From the NCBI RefSeq assembly GCF_003259615.1, contig NZ_QLLR01000019.1:1-64000 (forward strand): a stretch of DNA of 64,000 bases. The letters are read 5' to 3'. A model generated the notes under the pieces. It was not told where the DNA came from. It saw only the letters and a list, made by a program, of their open reading frames with translations, and searched no databases. Both the position numbers and the translations under genes were made by a program. The DNA comes from Pedobacter cryoconitis. GTDB taxonomy: Bacteria; Bacteroidota; Bacteroidia; Sphingobacteriales; Sphingobacteriaceae. Of this stretch, positions 39,827 through 47,784 are shown piece after piece (the first letter of the stretch is position 1; every line of letters starts with the position of its first letter).

Positions 39827-42379
39827 ATGACGCACACCTATAAAATAATCGGGATGACCTGCAAGGGCTGCCGGGACAAAGTTGAGAATGCATTGAATGG
39901 AATCGATGGGATTGCCGCTAAGGTCACTTTAGAGCCTGCTGAAGCAATCATTGCTATGGAAAAACATATTTCAACTGAAAAATTGCAGGAGGCAATCAGT
40001 GCGGTGGGAGATTACAAGATTGAAATGAATGTTCATGAGAAGGATACAAAAGAGGAACAAATATACAAGCAGACTGATCATAGCCATCACGAACCAGCCG
40101 TACATCATCATGGTACAACTCCTTTAAAAGTGAAAAAGGATGAATCAGGGGGAGTATATTATTGTCCTATGCATTGCGAAGGAGATAAAACTTATAATAA
40201 ACCCGGGAATTGTCCAGTTTGTGGAATGGATCTATTGAAGGAAACGGAATTAAAACAAAAAACACAATTCAGCTGCCCTATGCACCCAGAAATCATAAGG
40301 GATCAGCCTGGCCCATGCCCTATATGTGGAATGGATTTAGTGCCGATAGGCGTGGATTTGGAAGCGGAGGATAAAACCTACGAGACATTACTGCGTAAAT
40401 TTAAGATTGCTACCATTTTCACTATCCCTATTTTTGTCATAGCGATGACGGAGATGATTCCTAATAACCCTTTGTTTACTTTAATGGAGCTGAAATATTG
40501 GAATTGGTTTCAGTTTGCTTTTTCTATCCCGGTGGTGTTTTATGCTACGTGGATGTTCTTTGAGCGTGCATGGCAATCCATAATAACATGGAAATTAAAT
40601 ATGTTTACGCTGATTGGTATTGGTGCGGGGGTTGCTTGGCTGTTTAGCCTTGTCGCGCTGCTTATTCCTGATATCTTTCCAAATCAGTTCAAAACTCATC
40701 ATGGTACGGTATATGTATATTTTGAGGCTGCAACAGTGATCCTGACCTTGGTATTGCTAGGTCAACTTTTAGAGGCTAGGGCGCACGCGAAAACAAATAG
40801 TGCAATTAAAGAACTGTTGAAGTTGGCACCTAATACAGCTACCAAGATTGTAGGAGATAAAGAAACGACTGTTTCCATAGATGACATTCAAAAAGATGAT
40901 ATGTTGCGGGTAAAACCCGGCGAAAAGATCCCTGTTGATGGAAGTATCAAAGTTGGGGAAGTGACAATCGACGAATCTATGATTACAGGTGAACCTGTTC
41001 CTGTTGAAAAAAAGCCCGGAGACAAAGTCAGCTCTGGAACTATTAATGGTAATAAAACCTTTGTCATGCTTGCTGAAAAAGTAGGGTCAGAAACACTACT
41101 TTCTCAGATTGTCGAAATGGTGAACTCAGCGAGTCGTTCAAAAGCGCCTATCCAAAAGATGGCTGATAAGATTTCTGGTTATTTCGTACCTGTTGTAGTA
41201 CTAATCTCTATAAGCACATTCGCTACATGGGCAATCTATGGGCCGGAACCGTCTTATGTTTATGCGTTTGTAAATGCCATTGCCGTATTGATCATTGCCT
41301 GTCCATGTGCGCTTGGTTTGGCTACACCAATGTCGGTGATGGTGGGAGTTGGTAAAGGCGCACAGTCTGGTGTATTAATTAAGAATGCTGAATCTTTGGA
41401 GAAAATGAATGCCATCGATGTGGTGATTATTGACAAAACAGGAACGGTTACAGAAGGAAAGCCATCCGTTGAAAGTGTTGTTAGTGCATACCCGGATTTT
41501 GATGAAAGGAAAGTCCTTGAAAGAATAGTTGCGTTAAATACTAGCAGTGAACATCCATTGGCGCAGGCAACATTACGTTATGGGGAAGAAAACAAAATAA
41601 GTATTCAATCTATTTCAAATTTTGAAGCAATAACAGGTAAAGGTGTAACTGGTACATTAAAGGAGGAAAAACTCGCTCTAGGTAATCAAAAATTAATGGA
41701 ACATGTTAAAGCTAAAATTAATCCTGAATTAGAAGGACAAGTTAAGGCTGCTCAAAAGCAAGGCAAGACAGTTTCTTATTTAGCTGTTGGAAATAAAGTC
41801 GTTGGATATGTGATTATTTCTGATAAAATCAAGGCATCCAGTGCTAGCGCCATCAAAAAACTTCAGGAAGAAGGTTTAGAGGTAATTATGTTTACAGGCG
41901 ATAATGAAGATACAGCAAAGGCAGTAAGTGAAACATTAAACCTGGACGGTTTCAAAGCTCAAATGTTACCTGAAGATAAGCTAAATGAAGTAAAAAAACT
42001 TCAAGCGAAAGGGAAAAAGGTTGCTATGGCAGGCGATGGTATTAATGATGCGCCTGCACTATCTCAAGCAGATATTGGTATTGCTATGGGTACTGGAACC
42101 GATGTTGCTATTGAAAGTGCTGCAATTACACTGGTAAAAGGCGATCTGAACGGAATTGCGAAAGCGAGGTTATTGAGTCATAAAGTTATGGGTAATATAA
42201 AAGGGAATCTATTTTTTGCACTTGGTTATAATGTGTTGGGAATACCGGTGGCAGCGGGACTTTTATACCCAATTTTTGGAATTCTATTATCACCAATGAT
42301 AGCTGCACTTGCCATGAGTTTCAGTTCAGTATCTGTAATTCTAAACTCTTTAAGACTAAGAAGTGCGAAGATTGACTAG
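39827..42379 (+). CDS. copA: Copper-exporting P1B-1 ATPase (CopA type) with HMA and two CxxCGM motifs
   Basis: In this 850-residue product the N-terminal HMA domain (about 3-66) has G-M-T-C-K-G-C (Cys 12, Cys 15). A His-rich linker (H-S-H-H-E, H-H-H-G) follows. Two heavy-metal-binding motifs come next (Y-Y-C-P-M-H-C-E...C-P-V-C-G-M-D-L and F-S-C-P-M-H-P-E-I...C-P-I-C-G-M-D-L, about 108-180). Eight membrane spans follow, with C-P-C at 492-494, phosphorylation Asp 536 in D-K-T-G-T, S-S-E-H-P-L as HP motif, and G-D-G-I-N-D-A-P near 736. CPC with these N-terminal sites indicates Cu(I)/Ag(I) export to the periplasm, where the oxidase upstream would act. It ends the + strand copper run. Confidence 0.95.
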   Translation: MTHTYKIIGMTCKGCRDKVENALNGIDGIAAKVTLEPAEAIIAMEKHISTEKLQEAISAVGDYKIEMNVHEKDTKEEQIYKQTDHSHHEPAVHHHGTTPLKVKKDESGGVYYCPMHCEGDKTYNKPGNCPVCGMDLLKETELKQKTQFSCPMHPEIIRDQPGPCPICGMDLVPIGVDLEAEDKTYETLLRKFKIATIFTIPIFVIAMTEMIPNNPLFTLMELKYWNWFQFAFSIPVVFYATWMFFERAWQSIITWKLNMFTLIGIGAGVAWLFSLVALLIPDIFPNQFKTHHGTVYVYFEAATVILTLVLLGQLLEARAHAKTNSAIKELLKLAPNTATKIVGDKETTVSIDDIQKDDMLRVKPGEKIPVDGSIKVGEVTIDESMITGEPVPVEKKPGDKVSSGTINGNKTFVMLAEKVGSETLLSQIVEMVNSASRSKAPIQKMADKISGYFVPVVVLISISTFATWAIYGPEPSYVYAFVNAIAVLIIACPCALGLATPMSVMVGVGKGAQSGVLIKNAESLEKMNAIDVVIIDKTGTVTEGKPSVESVVSAYPDFDERKVLERIVALNTSSEHPLAQATLRYGEENKISIQSISNFEAITGKGVTGTLKEEKLALGNQKLMEHVKAKINPELEGQVKAAQKQGKTVSYLAVGNKVVGYVIISDKIKASSASAIKKLQEEGLEVIMFTGDNEDTAKAVSETLNLDGFKAQMLPEDKLNEVKKLQAKGKKVAMAGDGINDAPALSQADIGIAMGTGTDVAIESAAITLVKGDLNGIAKARLLSHKVMGNIKGNLFFALGYNVLGIPVAAGLLYPIFGILLSPMIAALAMSFSSVSVILNSLRLRSAKID

Positions 42380-42905
42380 TTTTTAACTAAAAGCACTTCA
42401 ATCACACTCATTAAGGAACTATTACATAGCAACTTTGAAGAAACTAAATTGTACACTAATTCAAAACCACTGCTTATAAATCAGCCGAGAAAGATTTCTG
42501 ATCTTTTTTACTTTTGTGATGAGAATATTTAATAGAGACTTTCATCGGTTGAAGTCTCTATTAAATGCGTATATTTGAAAAAAGTTAGCAATTGAAATAT
42601 TATTTATTGTAGGTTATTAGATTGGTATACAGGATATTGTGGTAAGATCTTCCAGAAACTGGTTCGATCTTAGTACGTCCGGGGGTACTAACCGGAATCG
42701 AAACATCGATTCCGGTTTTTTTATGTCTTTTGTGCTTAAATACCCCTCAAACAGTGTTCAAAGTATTACCACTGAATTTCTTTATTTAGATAACTTAAAC
42801 AGGCTTTCTTTGAATCAAATTCTTGGATGTTAATAGACATCAATCAGGACATTACTAGGTTCCTTTGTAAAGAAGCTATTATATATGTTTCTTATACTAA
42901 TATAT
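42380..42905. other. Non-coding gap with a hairpin cluster
   Basis: About 530 bp between copA and the GlxA-like gene. No coding frame looks real; a 64-codon frame at 42639-42833 runs straight through the hairpins. The only strong structure is the triple hairpin at 42643-42722 (separate entry). The left part (42380-42600) is AT-rich and shows nothing. The right end carries a promoter box for the next gene. Confidence 0.5.
42643..42722 (+). ncRNA. Candidate small structured RNA ending in an intrinsic terminator
   Basis: Three adjoining inverted repeats are visible. TAAGATC (42643-42649) pairs with GATCTTA (42666-42672) around an inner CCAG-AAA-CTGG stem. TTAGTAC (42670-42676) pairs with GTACTAA (42685-42691). 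A 12-bp stem (42690-42701 with 42706-42717, loop AACA) is followed by seven T. The last is a strong terminator. Hairpins 1 and 2 overlap and so are mutually exclusive, which allows a switch. ACTGG-TTCGATC-TTAGT also resembles a tRNA T-arm, so a degenerate tRNA 3' end left by element integration is an alternative. No complete tRNA can be built. Confidence 0.4.
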
Positions 42906-42913
42906 TAACTTTG
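42906..42913 (+). promoter_or_regulatory. TAnnTTTG -7 box before the GlxA-like gene
   Basis: TAACTTTG at 42906-42913 matches the Bacteroidetes -7 consensus and lies 4 bp before the ATG at 42918, so the transcript would be nearly leaderless. A clear -33 box is not visible. Confidence 0.5.
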
Positions 42914-42917
42914 AATC

Positions 42918-43835
42918 ATGGGCTCCAATCGTGTTATATTTTTCATATTTAATAGCGTTCATCTGCTGGATCTGGCTGGTGCAGTTACTGTTTTTTATGA
43001 ATCGGGATGCTGTGGAAAGAATTACAATATACATTATGTTTCGCCATATGATAATCCGGGAACCTCATCTGGTCTTGGATTTACAAATGTTTCCCCACTC
43101 AATTCGGTAAAAGTTACTATGGATGACATCGTGATTGTAGCAGGAATGGAAATTGAAAAATGGAACAGAGCAGATGATCACCTCTGGATACCCTGGTTAC
43201 AGTCTGCTGCTGCAATTGGCGCTACTATATCTTCAATTTGTACAGCAGCCTTTGCCCTTGCCGCTGCAGGAATCTTAAATGGGCACAATTGCACTACACA
43301 TTGGGCATGGACTACAGCTTTACAACAAAAATATCCCCTGCTTAAAGTGATAGAGAATAAATTATTTGTGCAAAGTGGCCGGATCTTTACCAGCGCGGGA
43401 ATTGCTACAGGTATTGACCTTGCACTCTACCTTGTTGAAGAGCAGCATGGGGCGGCTTTTGCATGTCTTGTAGCAAAAGATATGGTTGTTTATATACGCA
43501 GAGATGGAATGGAAGCACAAAATAGCATTTATCTGCAAAGCAGGCAGCATATTAACCACCATATACATCAGATACAGGATTATATTACCAAGCATTTACA
43601 GCATAAAATAACAATAGGAGAATTGGCTGAATTAGCCTTTGTCAGTGAGCGGAATCTTACACGGTTGTTCAAATCTGTCACAGGAATCACTATCGGGCAA
43701 TATATTCAATCGTTAAGACAGGAAAAAGCAAGACATCTGCTTAAAACCAAACAAAAGGTGGCCTGGGTAGCAAAAGAATGTGGTTATAATAGCACTGCTC
43801 AGCTGAGGAAGTTAGTTAAAGAAGCAAAAAATTAA
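42918..43835 (+). CDS. GlxA-family regulator: DJ-1/PfpI domain plus AraC-type HTH
   Basis: In this 305-residue product residues about 5-170 are a DJ-1/PfpI-like domain: V-H-L-L-D-L-A-G-A-V-T-V-F-Y-E and the nucleophile-elbow S-I-C-T-A-A-F-A-L-A-A-A-G with Cys. Residues about 215-305 are an AraC/XylS DNA-binding domain, with I-T-I-G-E-L-A-E-L-A-F-V-S-E-R-N-L-T-R-L-F-K and V-A-K-E-C-G-Y-N-S-T-A-Q-L-R. GlxA/FtrA-type proteins usually activate nearby genes. The next gene encodes a stand-alone DJ-1 protein, and the pair may respond to reactive carbonyl or metal stress. Confidence 0.9.
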   Translation: MGSNRVIFFIFNSVHLLDLAGAVTVFYESGCCGKNYNIHYVSPYDNPGTSSGLGFTNVSPLNSVKVTMDDIVIVAGMEIEKWNRADDHLWIPWLQSAAAIGATISSICTAAFALAAAGILNGHNCTTHWAWTTALQQKYPLLKVIENKLFVQSGRIFTSAGIATGIDLALYLVEEQHGAAFACLVAKDMVVYIRRDGMEAQNSIYLQSRQHINHHIHQIQDYITKHLQHKITIGELAELAFVSERNLTRLFKSVTGITIGQYIQSLRQEKARHLLKTKQKVAWVAKECGYNSTAQLRKLVKEAKN

Positions 43836-43902
43836 CTTGTTGTCATAGATAGAATGGCCGGATTGTTACTATGGTTGTCCTGATTTAATAGCTATATTCA
43901 AT

Positions 43903-43910
43903 TAATTTTG
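43903..43910 (+). promoter_or_regulatory. TAnnTTTG -7 box before the exported DJ-1 gene
   Basis: TAATTTTG at 43903-43910 fits the -7 consensus, 17 bp before the ATG at 43928. TTG at 43875 may be the -33 element, though the 25-bp spacing is longer than usual. Confidence 0.45.
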
Positions 43911-43927
43911 GATTTAAATAAATAGCT

Positions 43928-44737
43928 ATGAAACAGTTATTAGTCCTAATTTTTTTTATTCCGTGCTTTGCATTTACGCGAGTTTATGCAACTACATCTA
44001 TATGTCCGCCCTGTAGCCATCCATATGATACCATTACTTATCAGCAACCTGGTGTTTGTGCGCACTGCGGGATGACATTGATAGGGAAAAATCAACGAAT
44101 CTCAAAGGATCAAAAAATAACAGTTTGCTTTTACTTATATGATGGAGTAGAGGTACTTGACTTTGCAGGACCAATGGAAGTCTTTTCCTATGCAGGGTTC
44201 AAAATCATTACTGTCGCAAAAACTAAAGCTCCTCTTTTGTCACAGGGTATTTTAAAGATCATTCCGGATTACAGCATTAAAGATGCTCCGCAAACCGATA
44301 TTTTTGCAGTATTTGGTGGCTCAGACGAAGTGGCAACAGATGATCCTGAAGTTATTTCCTGGATAAAATCCAGAGACAGTGCTACTAAAAGCTATTTTTC
44401 TGTTTGCACTGGAGCGTTTATTCTTGGGAAAGCGGGCCTGCTTGATCAGCTTACAGTTACCACTTTTCATAAAAGCATAACAAATCTTCAAAAAGCTGTA
44501 CCGAAAGCTAAAGTGCTTCAAAATGTCCGCTATGTTGATAATGGCAGAGTGATCACCACAGCTGGAATCTCGGCTGGTATAGATGGTGCTTTGCATTTAG
44601 TTTCAAAATTGAGAGGTAAAGAAGTTGCGGAAGCAATTGCAAAACAAATGGAATATGATAAATATGGGCCTGAACAAGGTATGGATCTATCTCATCAAGT
44701 GCTGCCAAAAACTCAAACTTTCAACAATCAGCCTTAA
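43928..44737 (+). CDS. Exported DJ-1/PfpI-family protein with an N-terminal metal-binding motif
   Basis: The 269-residue product has a signal peptide (L-L-V-L-I-F-F-I-P-C-F-A-F, about 3-20). A motif close to the heavy-metal-binding motif of the copper proteins follows: C-P-P-C-S-H-P...P-G-V-C-A-H-C-G-M-T-L (about 26-52). Residues about 60-250 are a DJ-1/PfpI fold: V-C-F-Y-L-Y-D-G-V-E-V-L-D-F-A-G-P-M-E-V-F, then Y-F-S-V-C-T-G-A-F-I-L-G-K-A-G with the elbow Cys, then T-T-A-G-I-S-A-G-I-D-G-A-L. DJ-1 proteins with an attached metal motif and a signal peptide are unusual. A periplasmic metal- or glyoxal-related role is inferred. Confidence 0.85.
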   Translation: MKQLLVLIFFIPCFAFTRVYATTSICPPCSHPYDTITYQQPGVCAHCGMTLIGKNQRISKDQKITVCFYLYDGVEVLDFAGPMEVFSYAGFKIITVAKTKAPLLSQGILKIIPDYSIKDAPQTDIFAVFGGSDEVATDDPEVISWIKSRDSATKSYFSVCTGAFILGKAGLLDQLTVTTFHKSITNLQKAVPKAKVLQNVRYVDNGRVITTAGISAGIDGALHLVSKLRGKEVAEAIAKQMEYDKYGPEQGMDLSHQVLPKTQTFNNQP

Positions 44738-44743
44738 AGCTGA

Positions 44744-44795
44744 TTTGCAATTTGGCTAAGGTAAAGCGAAGTTTGGCTAAATTAGCTTTGCAATT
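44744..44795. promoter_or_regulatory. Nested direct repeats upstream of the MDR dehydrogenase
   Basis: TTTGGCTAA occurs at 44751-44759 and 44772-44780 (period 21 bp), flanked by TTTGCAATT at 44744-44752 and 44787-44795. The paired 21-bp-period direct repeat is the layout of AraC-family binding sites. It ends 34 bp before the start at 44830. Confidence 0.55.
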
Positions 44796-44829
44796 CATTC
44801 TGATCTTCGTTTATACAGAAATCAGAACT

Positions 44830-45795
44830 ATGAAAGCAATTAGAATTAATGAATATGGCGGGACTGAGGTCCTCAAATTAGAAGAGATAGCTCGTCCTGT
44901 TCCTGCAGCAGATGAAATTTTAGTTAAAATTTATGCCAGTGGTGTTAACCCTGTAGATTGGGTGATTCGAAATGGTAAAAGCGAAGCTTTGAGATCTTTC
45001 TTAACATTGCCAATGACACTGGGCTGGGATGCAGCAGGTATCATAGAAGAAACAGGTCGTGATGTGACATCCTTTAAAAAAGGTGATGAAGTATATGGTG
45101 TTCCTAATTTTCCGGGTAACGGAAGTTATGCAGAATACTGTGTTGCAAAAGCGGTTCAATTTGCCTTAAAACCTAAAAGCATTGGCTTTAATGAGAGTGC
45201 AGGCGTACCATTGGCAGCCCTAACTGCATGGACAGCTATGTTTAAATATGGAAAGTTACAACCCGGACAACGCATTTTAATTCAGGGTGCATCGGGTGGA
45301 GTGGGAGGTTTTGCCGTGCAGCTTGCAAAAGCCAAAAGTGCATATGTAATAGCGATTGCTTCTACAGATAATATCGAATATCTCAGGGAACTGGGTGCTG
45401 ATGAAGTCATTGATTATAAGACCCAGCAATATGAAAACCTTGTGCATAATATTGATGTTGTATTAGAGGCTTCGCCAATTCGTGAAAACAAAGAACGTAT
45501 AAAATCTGTCAGTGTACTGAAGCAGGGGGGAATACTTGTCAGTGTAAATACGGATTTTCCTTTTGATGATCAGGTGATAGCTGCAGTTTCCAGGAAAAAT
45601 GCCAAAGCGGAACTTTCTTCTAACCAGCCCAGACAGGATTGGTTAACAGTGATAGCACGTTTAATTGATGAAGGCAAGGTGCGGGTTTTTATAAATAAAG
45701 TGTTTTCTTTGGAAGACGTAGCTGAAGCACATCGTGAAAGTGAATCCTGGCATGTACGTGGCAAGCTTGTATTAGAAGTCAAAAAAGATAATTGA
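44830..45795 (+). CDS. NADP-dependent oxidoreductase, zinc-less MDR/quinone reductase type
   Basis: The 321-residue product starts at the ATG at 44830; the in-frame extension to 44752 would cover the repeat cluster. The N-terminal GroES-like domain is M-K-A-I-R-I-N-E-Y-G-G-T-E-V-L-K-L and S-G-V-N-P-V-D-W-V-I-R-N-G. The Rossmann domain has I-Q-G-A-S-G-G-V-G-G-F-A-V-Q-L-A-K (G-x-x-G-x-x-G-like) and the strand pair G-A-D-E-V-I-D-Y. The four Cys of the structural zinc loop are absent, so this belongs to the quinone oxidoreductase-like branch. It reduces quinones or activated alkenes with NADPH. An AraC regulator gene follows 5 bp later. Confidence 0.92.
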   Translation: MKAIRINEYGGTEVLKLEEIARPVPAADEILVKIYASGVNPVDWVIRNGKSEALRSFLTLPMTLGWDAAGIIEETGRDVTSFKKGDEVYGVPNFPGNGSYAEYCVAKAVQFALKPKSIGFNESAGVPLAALTAWTAMFKYGKLQPGQRILIQGASGGVGGFAVQLAKAKSAYVIAIASTDNIEYLRELGADEVIDYKTQQYENLVHNIDVVLEASPIRENKERIKSVSVLKQGGILVSVNTDFPFDDQVIAAVSRKNAKAELSSNQPRQDWLTVIARLIDEGKVRVFINKVFSLEDVAEAHRESESWHVRGKLVLEVKKDN

Positions 45796-45800
45796 TAGGT

Positions 45801-46709
45801 ATGAAGCATTTTAAAACGGTAAGTGAATTTCATCAATTCATCAACTTGCCTGCGCCTCTTCATCCGCTGATTAGTGTAATTGATGTTGCAACTGTTCTGA
45901 ATACGTATGATGATGGTCCAGTCACTATGGCCATGGATTTTTATTCAATTTCCGTAAAAAGAATGCACAACTTCAAAGTTAAATACGGACAACAACCATT
46001 TGATTTTAAGGAAGGCATTATGTCCTTTATGTCACCTAACCAGGTGTTTAGTATCGGTGTTGACAACAAAGACGAAAAAGTGGAAAAATCAGGATGGGCA
46101 ATTTATTTTCATCCTGATTTTATTTGGAATACCTCTTTAGCCAAAACAATAAAACAATACGATTTTTGGGATTATTCATTACATGAAAGTTTATGTCTTT
46201 CTGAAAAGGAAGAAGAAATCATAACAGTAATCATTAAAAATATTGACCAGGAATATCATTCGAATATTGATCAGTTTAGTAAAAGCATCATCATTTCACA
46301 GCTCGAAGCATTGCTCAATTATGCTGACCGTTTTTATCATCGGCAATTCATTACACGTGAGAAAATCAATCACCATATATTGGAATGTTTGGAGAACTTA
46401 TTGACAGATTATTTTAATAATGATGACTTGATTTCAAAAGGTCTGCCAACAGTATCGTACTTTGCCCAGTCGCTCAACATATCTTCTAAGTATTTAAGCA
46501 GCTTGCTTAAAGTGCTCACCGGACAGAATACTCAACAGCACATTCACGATAAGCTGATCGAAAAAGCTAAAGAGAAATTGTCTACTACTAATCTGTCTGT
46601 TAGTGAAATTGCTTATGAATTAGGATTCGAACACTTACAATCGTTTAGTAAATTGTTCAAAGCTAAAACCAGGCAATCGCCAATGGGTTTCAGGGCATCT
46701 TTTAATTGA
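45801..46709 (+). CDS. AraC-family transcriptional regulator
   Basis: The 302-residue product starts at the ATG at 45801, 5 bp after the MDR gene (a TTG at 45792 is less likely). The N-terminal sensing domain (about 15-165) has M-S-F-M-S-P-N-Q-V-F-S and W-A-I-Y-F-H-P-D-F-I-W, typical of the Bacteroidetes cupin-type AraC group. The C-terminal HTH pair (about 200-300) has V-S-Y-F-A-Q-S-L-N-I-S-S-K-Y-L-S-S-L-L-K and L-S-V-S-E-I-A-Y-E-L-G-F-E-H-L-Q-S-F-S-K-L-F-K. Operon position suggests that it regulates the flanking reductase genes. Confidence 0.92.
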   Translation: MKHFKTVSEFHQFINLPAPLHPLISVIDVATVLNTYDDGPVTMAMDFYSISVKRMHNFKVKYGQQPFDFKEGIMSFMSPNQVFSIGVDNKDEKVEKSGWAIYFHPDFIWNTSLAKTIKQYDFWDYSLHESLCLSEKEEEIITVIIKNIDQEYHSNIDQFSKSIIISQLEALLNYADRFYHRQFITREKINHHILECLENLLTDYFNNDDLISKGLPTVSYFAQSLNISSKYLSSLLKVLTGQNTQQHIHDKLIEKAKEKLSTTNLSVSEIAYELGFEHLQSFSKLFKAKTRQSPMGFRASFN

Positions 46710-46737
46710 TCAAAATCGTTTGGCCATCAGGATTTGT

Positions 46738-46771
46738 TCTTTGAGCCGTATAGGCAAACTCTTTGAGCCGT
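46738..46771. promoter_or_regulatory. 12-bp direct repeat (22-bp period) upstream of the aldo/keto reductase
   Basis: TCTTTGAGCCGT occurs exactly at 46738-46749 and 46760-46771. The spacing puts both copies on the same helix face, 42 bp before the start at 46813. AraC-type regulators bind such tandem half-sites, and AraC genes flank this promoter on both sides. Confidence 0.65.
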
Positions 46772-46812
46772 GGAAGCAACTTTTATGTGTTTTCAAGTTT
46801 GATCTTTATAGG

Positions 46813-47784
46813 ATGAAAAACATCACAAAAATTCAGTTGGGTCAAAACGGCCCGTTTGTTTCTAAACTTGGTTTAGGCTGTATGCGTATGTCTGCTATCT
46901 GGGGCAGTTCTACACCTGAGGAAACAGAAAGTATCGCTACGATTCATGAAGCCTTGGATAGTGGTATTAATTTTTTAAACACCGGAGATTTTTACGGTGC
47001 TGGTCATAATGAAATGTTGATAGGTAAAGCCATTAAAGGAAGGCGTGAGGATGCCTTTATCAGTGTAAAATTCGGTGCCATCTTTCACAACGGTCAGCCA
47101 CTGGGATTGGATCTGCGGCCTATCGCTATCAAGAATTTCATAAACTACTCTCTGACCCGTTTGGGTATTGAAACCATTGACCTCTACCAGCCTTGCAGGA
47201 TGGATAACAGCGTTCCGGTGGAAGACATTATTGGAACGGTGGCCGACCTGATTAAAGAAGGTAAAGTTCGTCACATCGGCGTATCGGAAATTACGGCTGA
47301 TCAACTTCGTAAAGCCAACAGCATTCACCCCATAAGTGCGCTGGAGATTGGCTATTCGCTGGCCGACCGTCAAATAGAGAGCGAACTGCTTCCAGCAGCA
47401 AAAGAGTTAGGTATTGCTGTAGTGGCCTTCGCCAATACTGCCGAAGGCTTATTAACAGGTGAAATGAAAGCGCCGCTTGCAGCAAAAGATTACCGTAACC
47501 ATTTCTCTCGTTTTCAAGGTGAAAACCTAATTCATAACCTGGAAAAAGTAAAAGTCTTGAAGCAAATAGCCAGCAATAAAGGTTGTACGCCAACACAGGT
47601 TGCTATCGCCTGGGTGAAGGAACAAGGAGATCATATAATGCCTTTAGTCAGCATGAGCCGCAGGTCACGCTTGCCAGAAAATATTGCAGCGATGGATATT
47701 GTATTTACGCCGGAAGAAATGAACATCTTAAACACTACATTTACAATAGGCGCTATACATGGCGGCACTTACTTACAACGCTAA
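46813..47784 (+). CDS. Aldo/keto reductase-family protein with altered catalytic tetrad
   Basis: The 323-residue TIM-barrel protein starts at the ATG at 46813; an extension to 46720 would include the direct repeats. Family signatures are V-S-K-L-G-L-G-C-M-R-M-S, G-D-F-Y-G-A-G-H-N-E-M-L-I-G-K-A and G-V-S-E-I. Of the tetrad Asp-Tyr-Lys-His, Tyr (D-F-Y-G) and Lys (S-V-K-F-G) are present. The usual Asp is Asn in F-L-N-T-G-D-F-Y, and the usual His is Cys in L-Y-Q-P-C-R-M-D. The Asn is common in this Bacteroidetes subgroup as I recall, so it may be a subfamily trait. Activity may be weak or different. The next gene starts immediately after the stop. Confidence 0.88.
   Translation: MKNITKIQLGQNGPFVSKLGLGCMRMSAIWGSSTPEETESIATIHEALDSGINFLNTGDFYGAGHNEMLIGKAIKGRREDAFISVKFGAIFHNGQPLGLDLRPIAIKNFINYSLTRLGIETIDLYQPCRMDNSVPVEDIIGTVADLIKEGKVRHIGVSEITADQLRKANSIHPISALEIGYSLADRQIESELLPAAKELGIAVVAFANTAEGLLTGEMKAPLAAKDYRNHFSRFQGENLIHNLEKVKVLKQIASNKGCTPTQVAIAWVKEQGDHIMPLVSMSRRSRLPENIAAMDIVFTPEEMNILNTTFTIGAIHGGTYLQR

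Noticed and set aside
42600-42690. A tRNA gene: the sequence contains a T-arm-like ACTGG-TTCGATC-TTAGT and a GTG triplet upstream.
   Set aside because: No 7-bp acceptor stem partner, no normal D-arm (loop far too long) and no proper anticodon stem with a 7-nt loop could be formed. It is kept only as a possible remnant.
42639-42833. A 64-codon open frame on the + strand.
   Set aside because: It passes through the hairpins and terminator, has no protein-like pattern and no conserved context.
44752-44829. N-terminal extension of the MDR dehydrogenase.
   Set aside because: The added 26 residues do not match the family start and lie over the repeat cluster that looks like a promoter.
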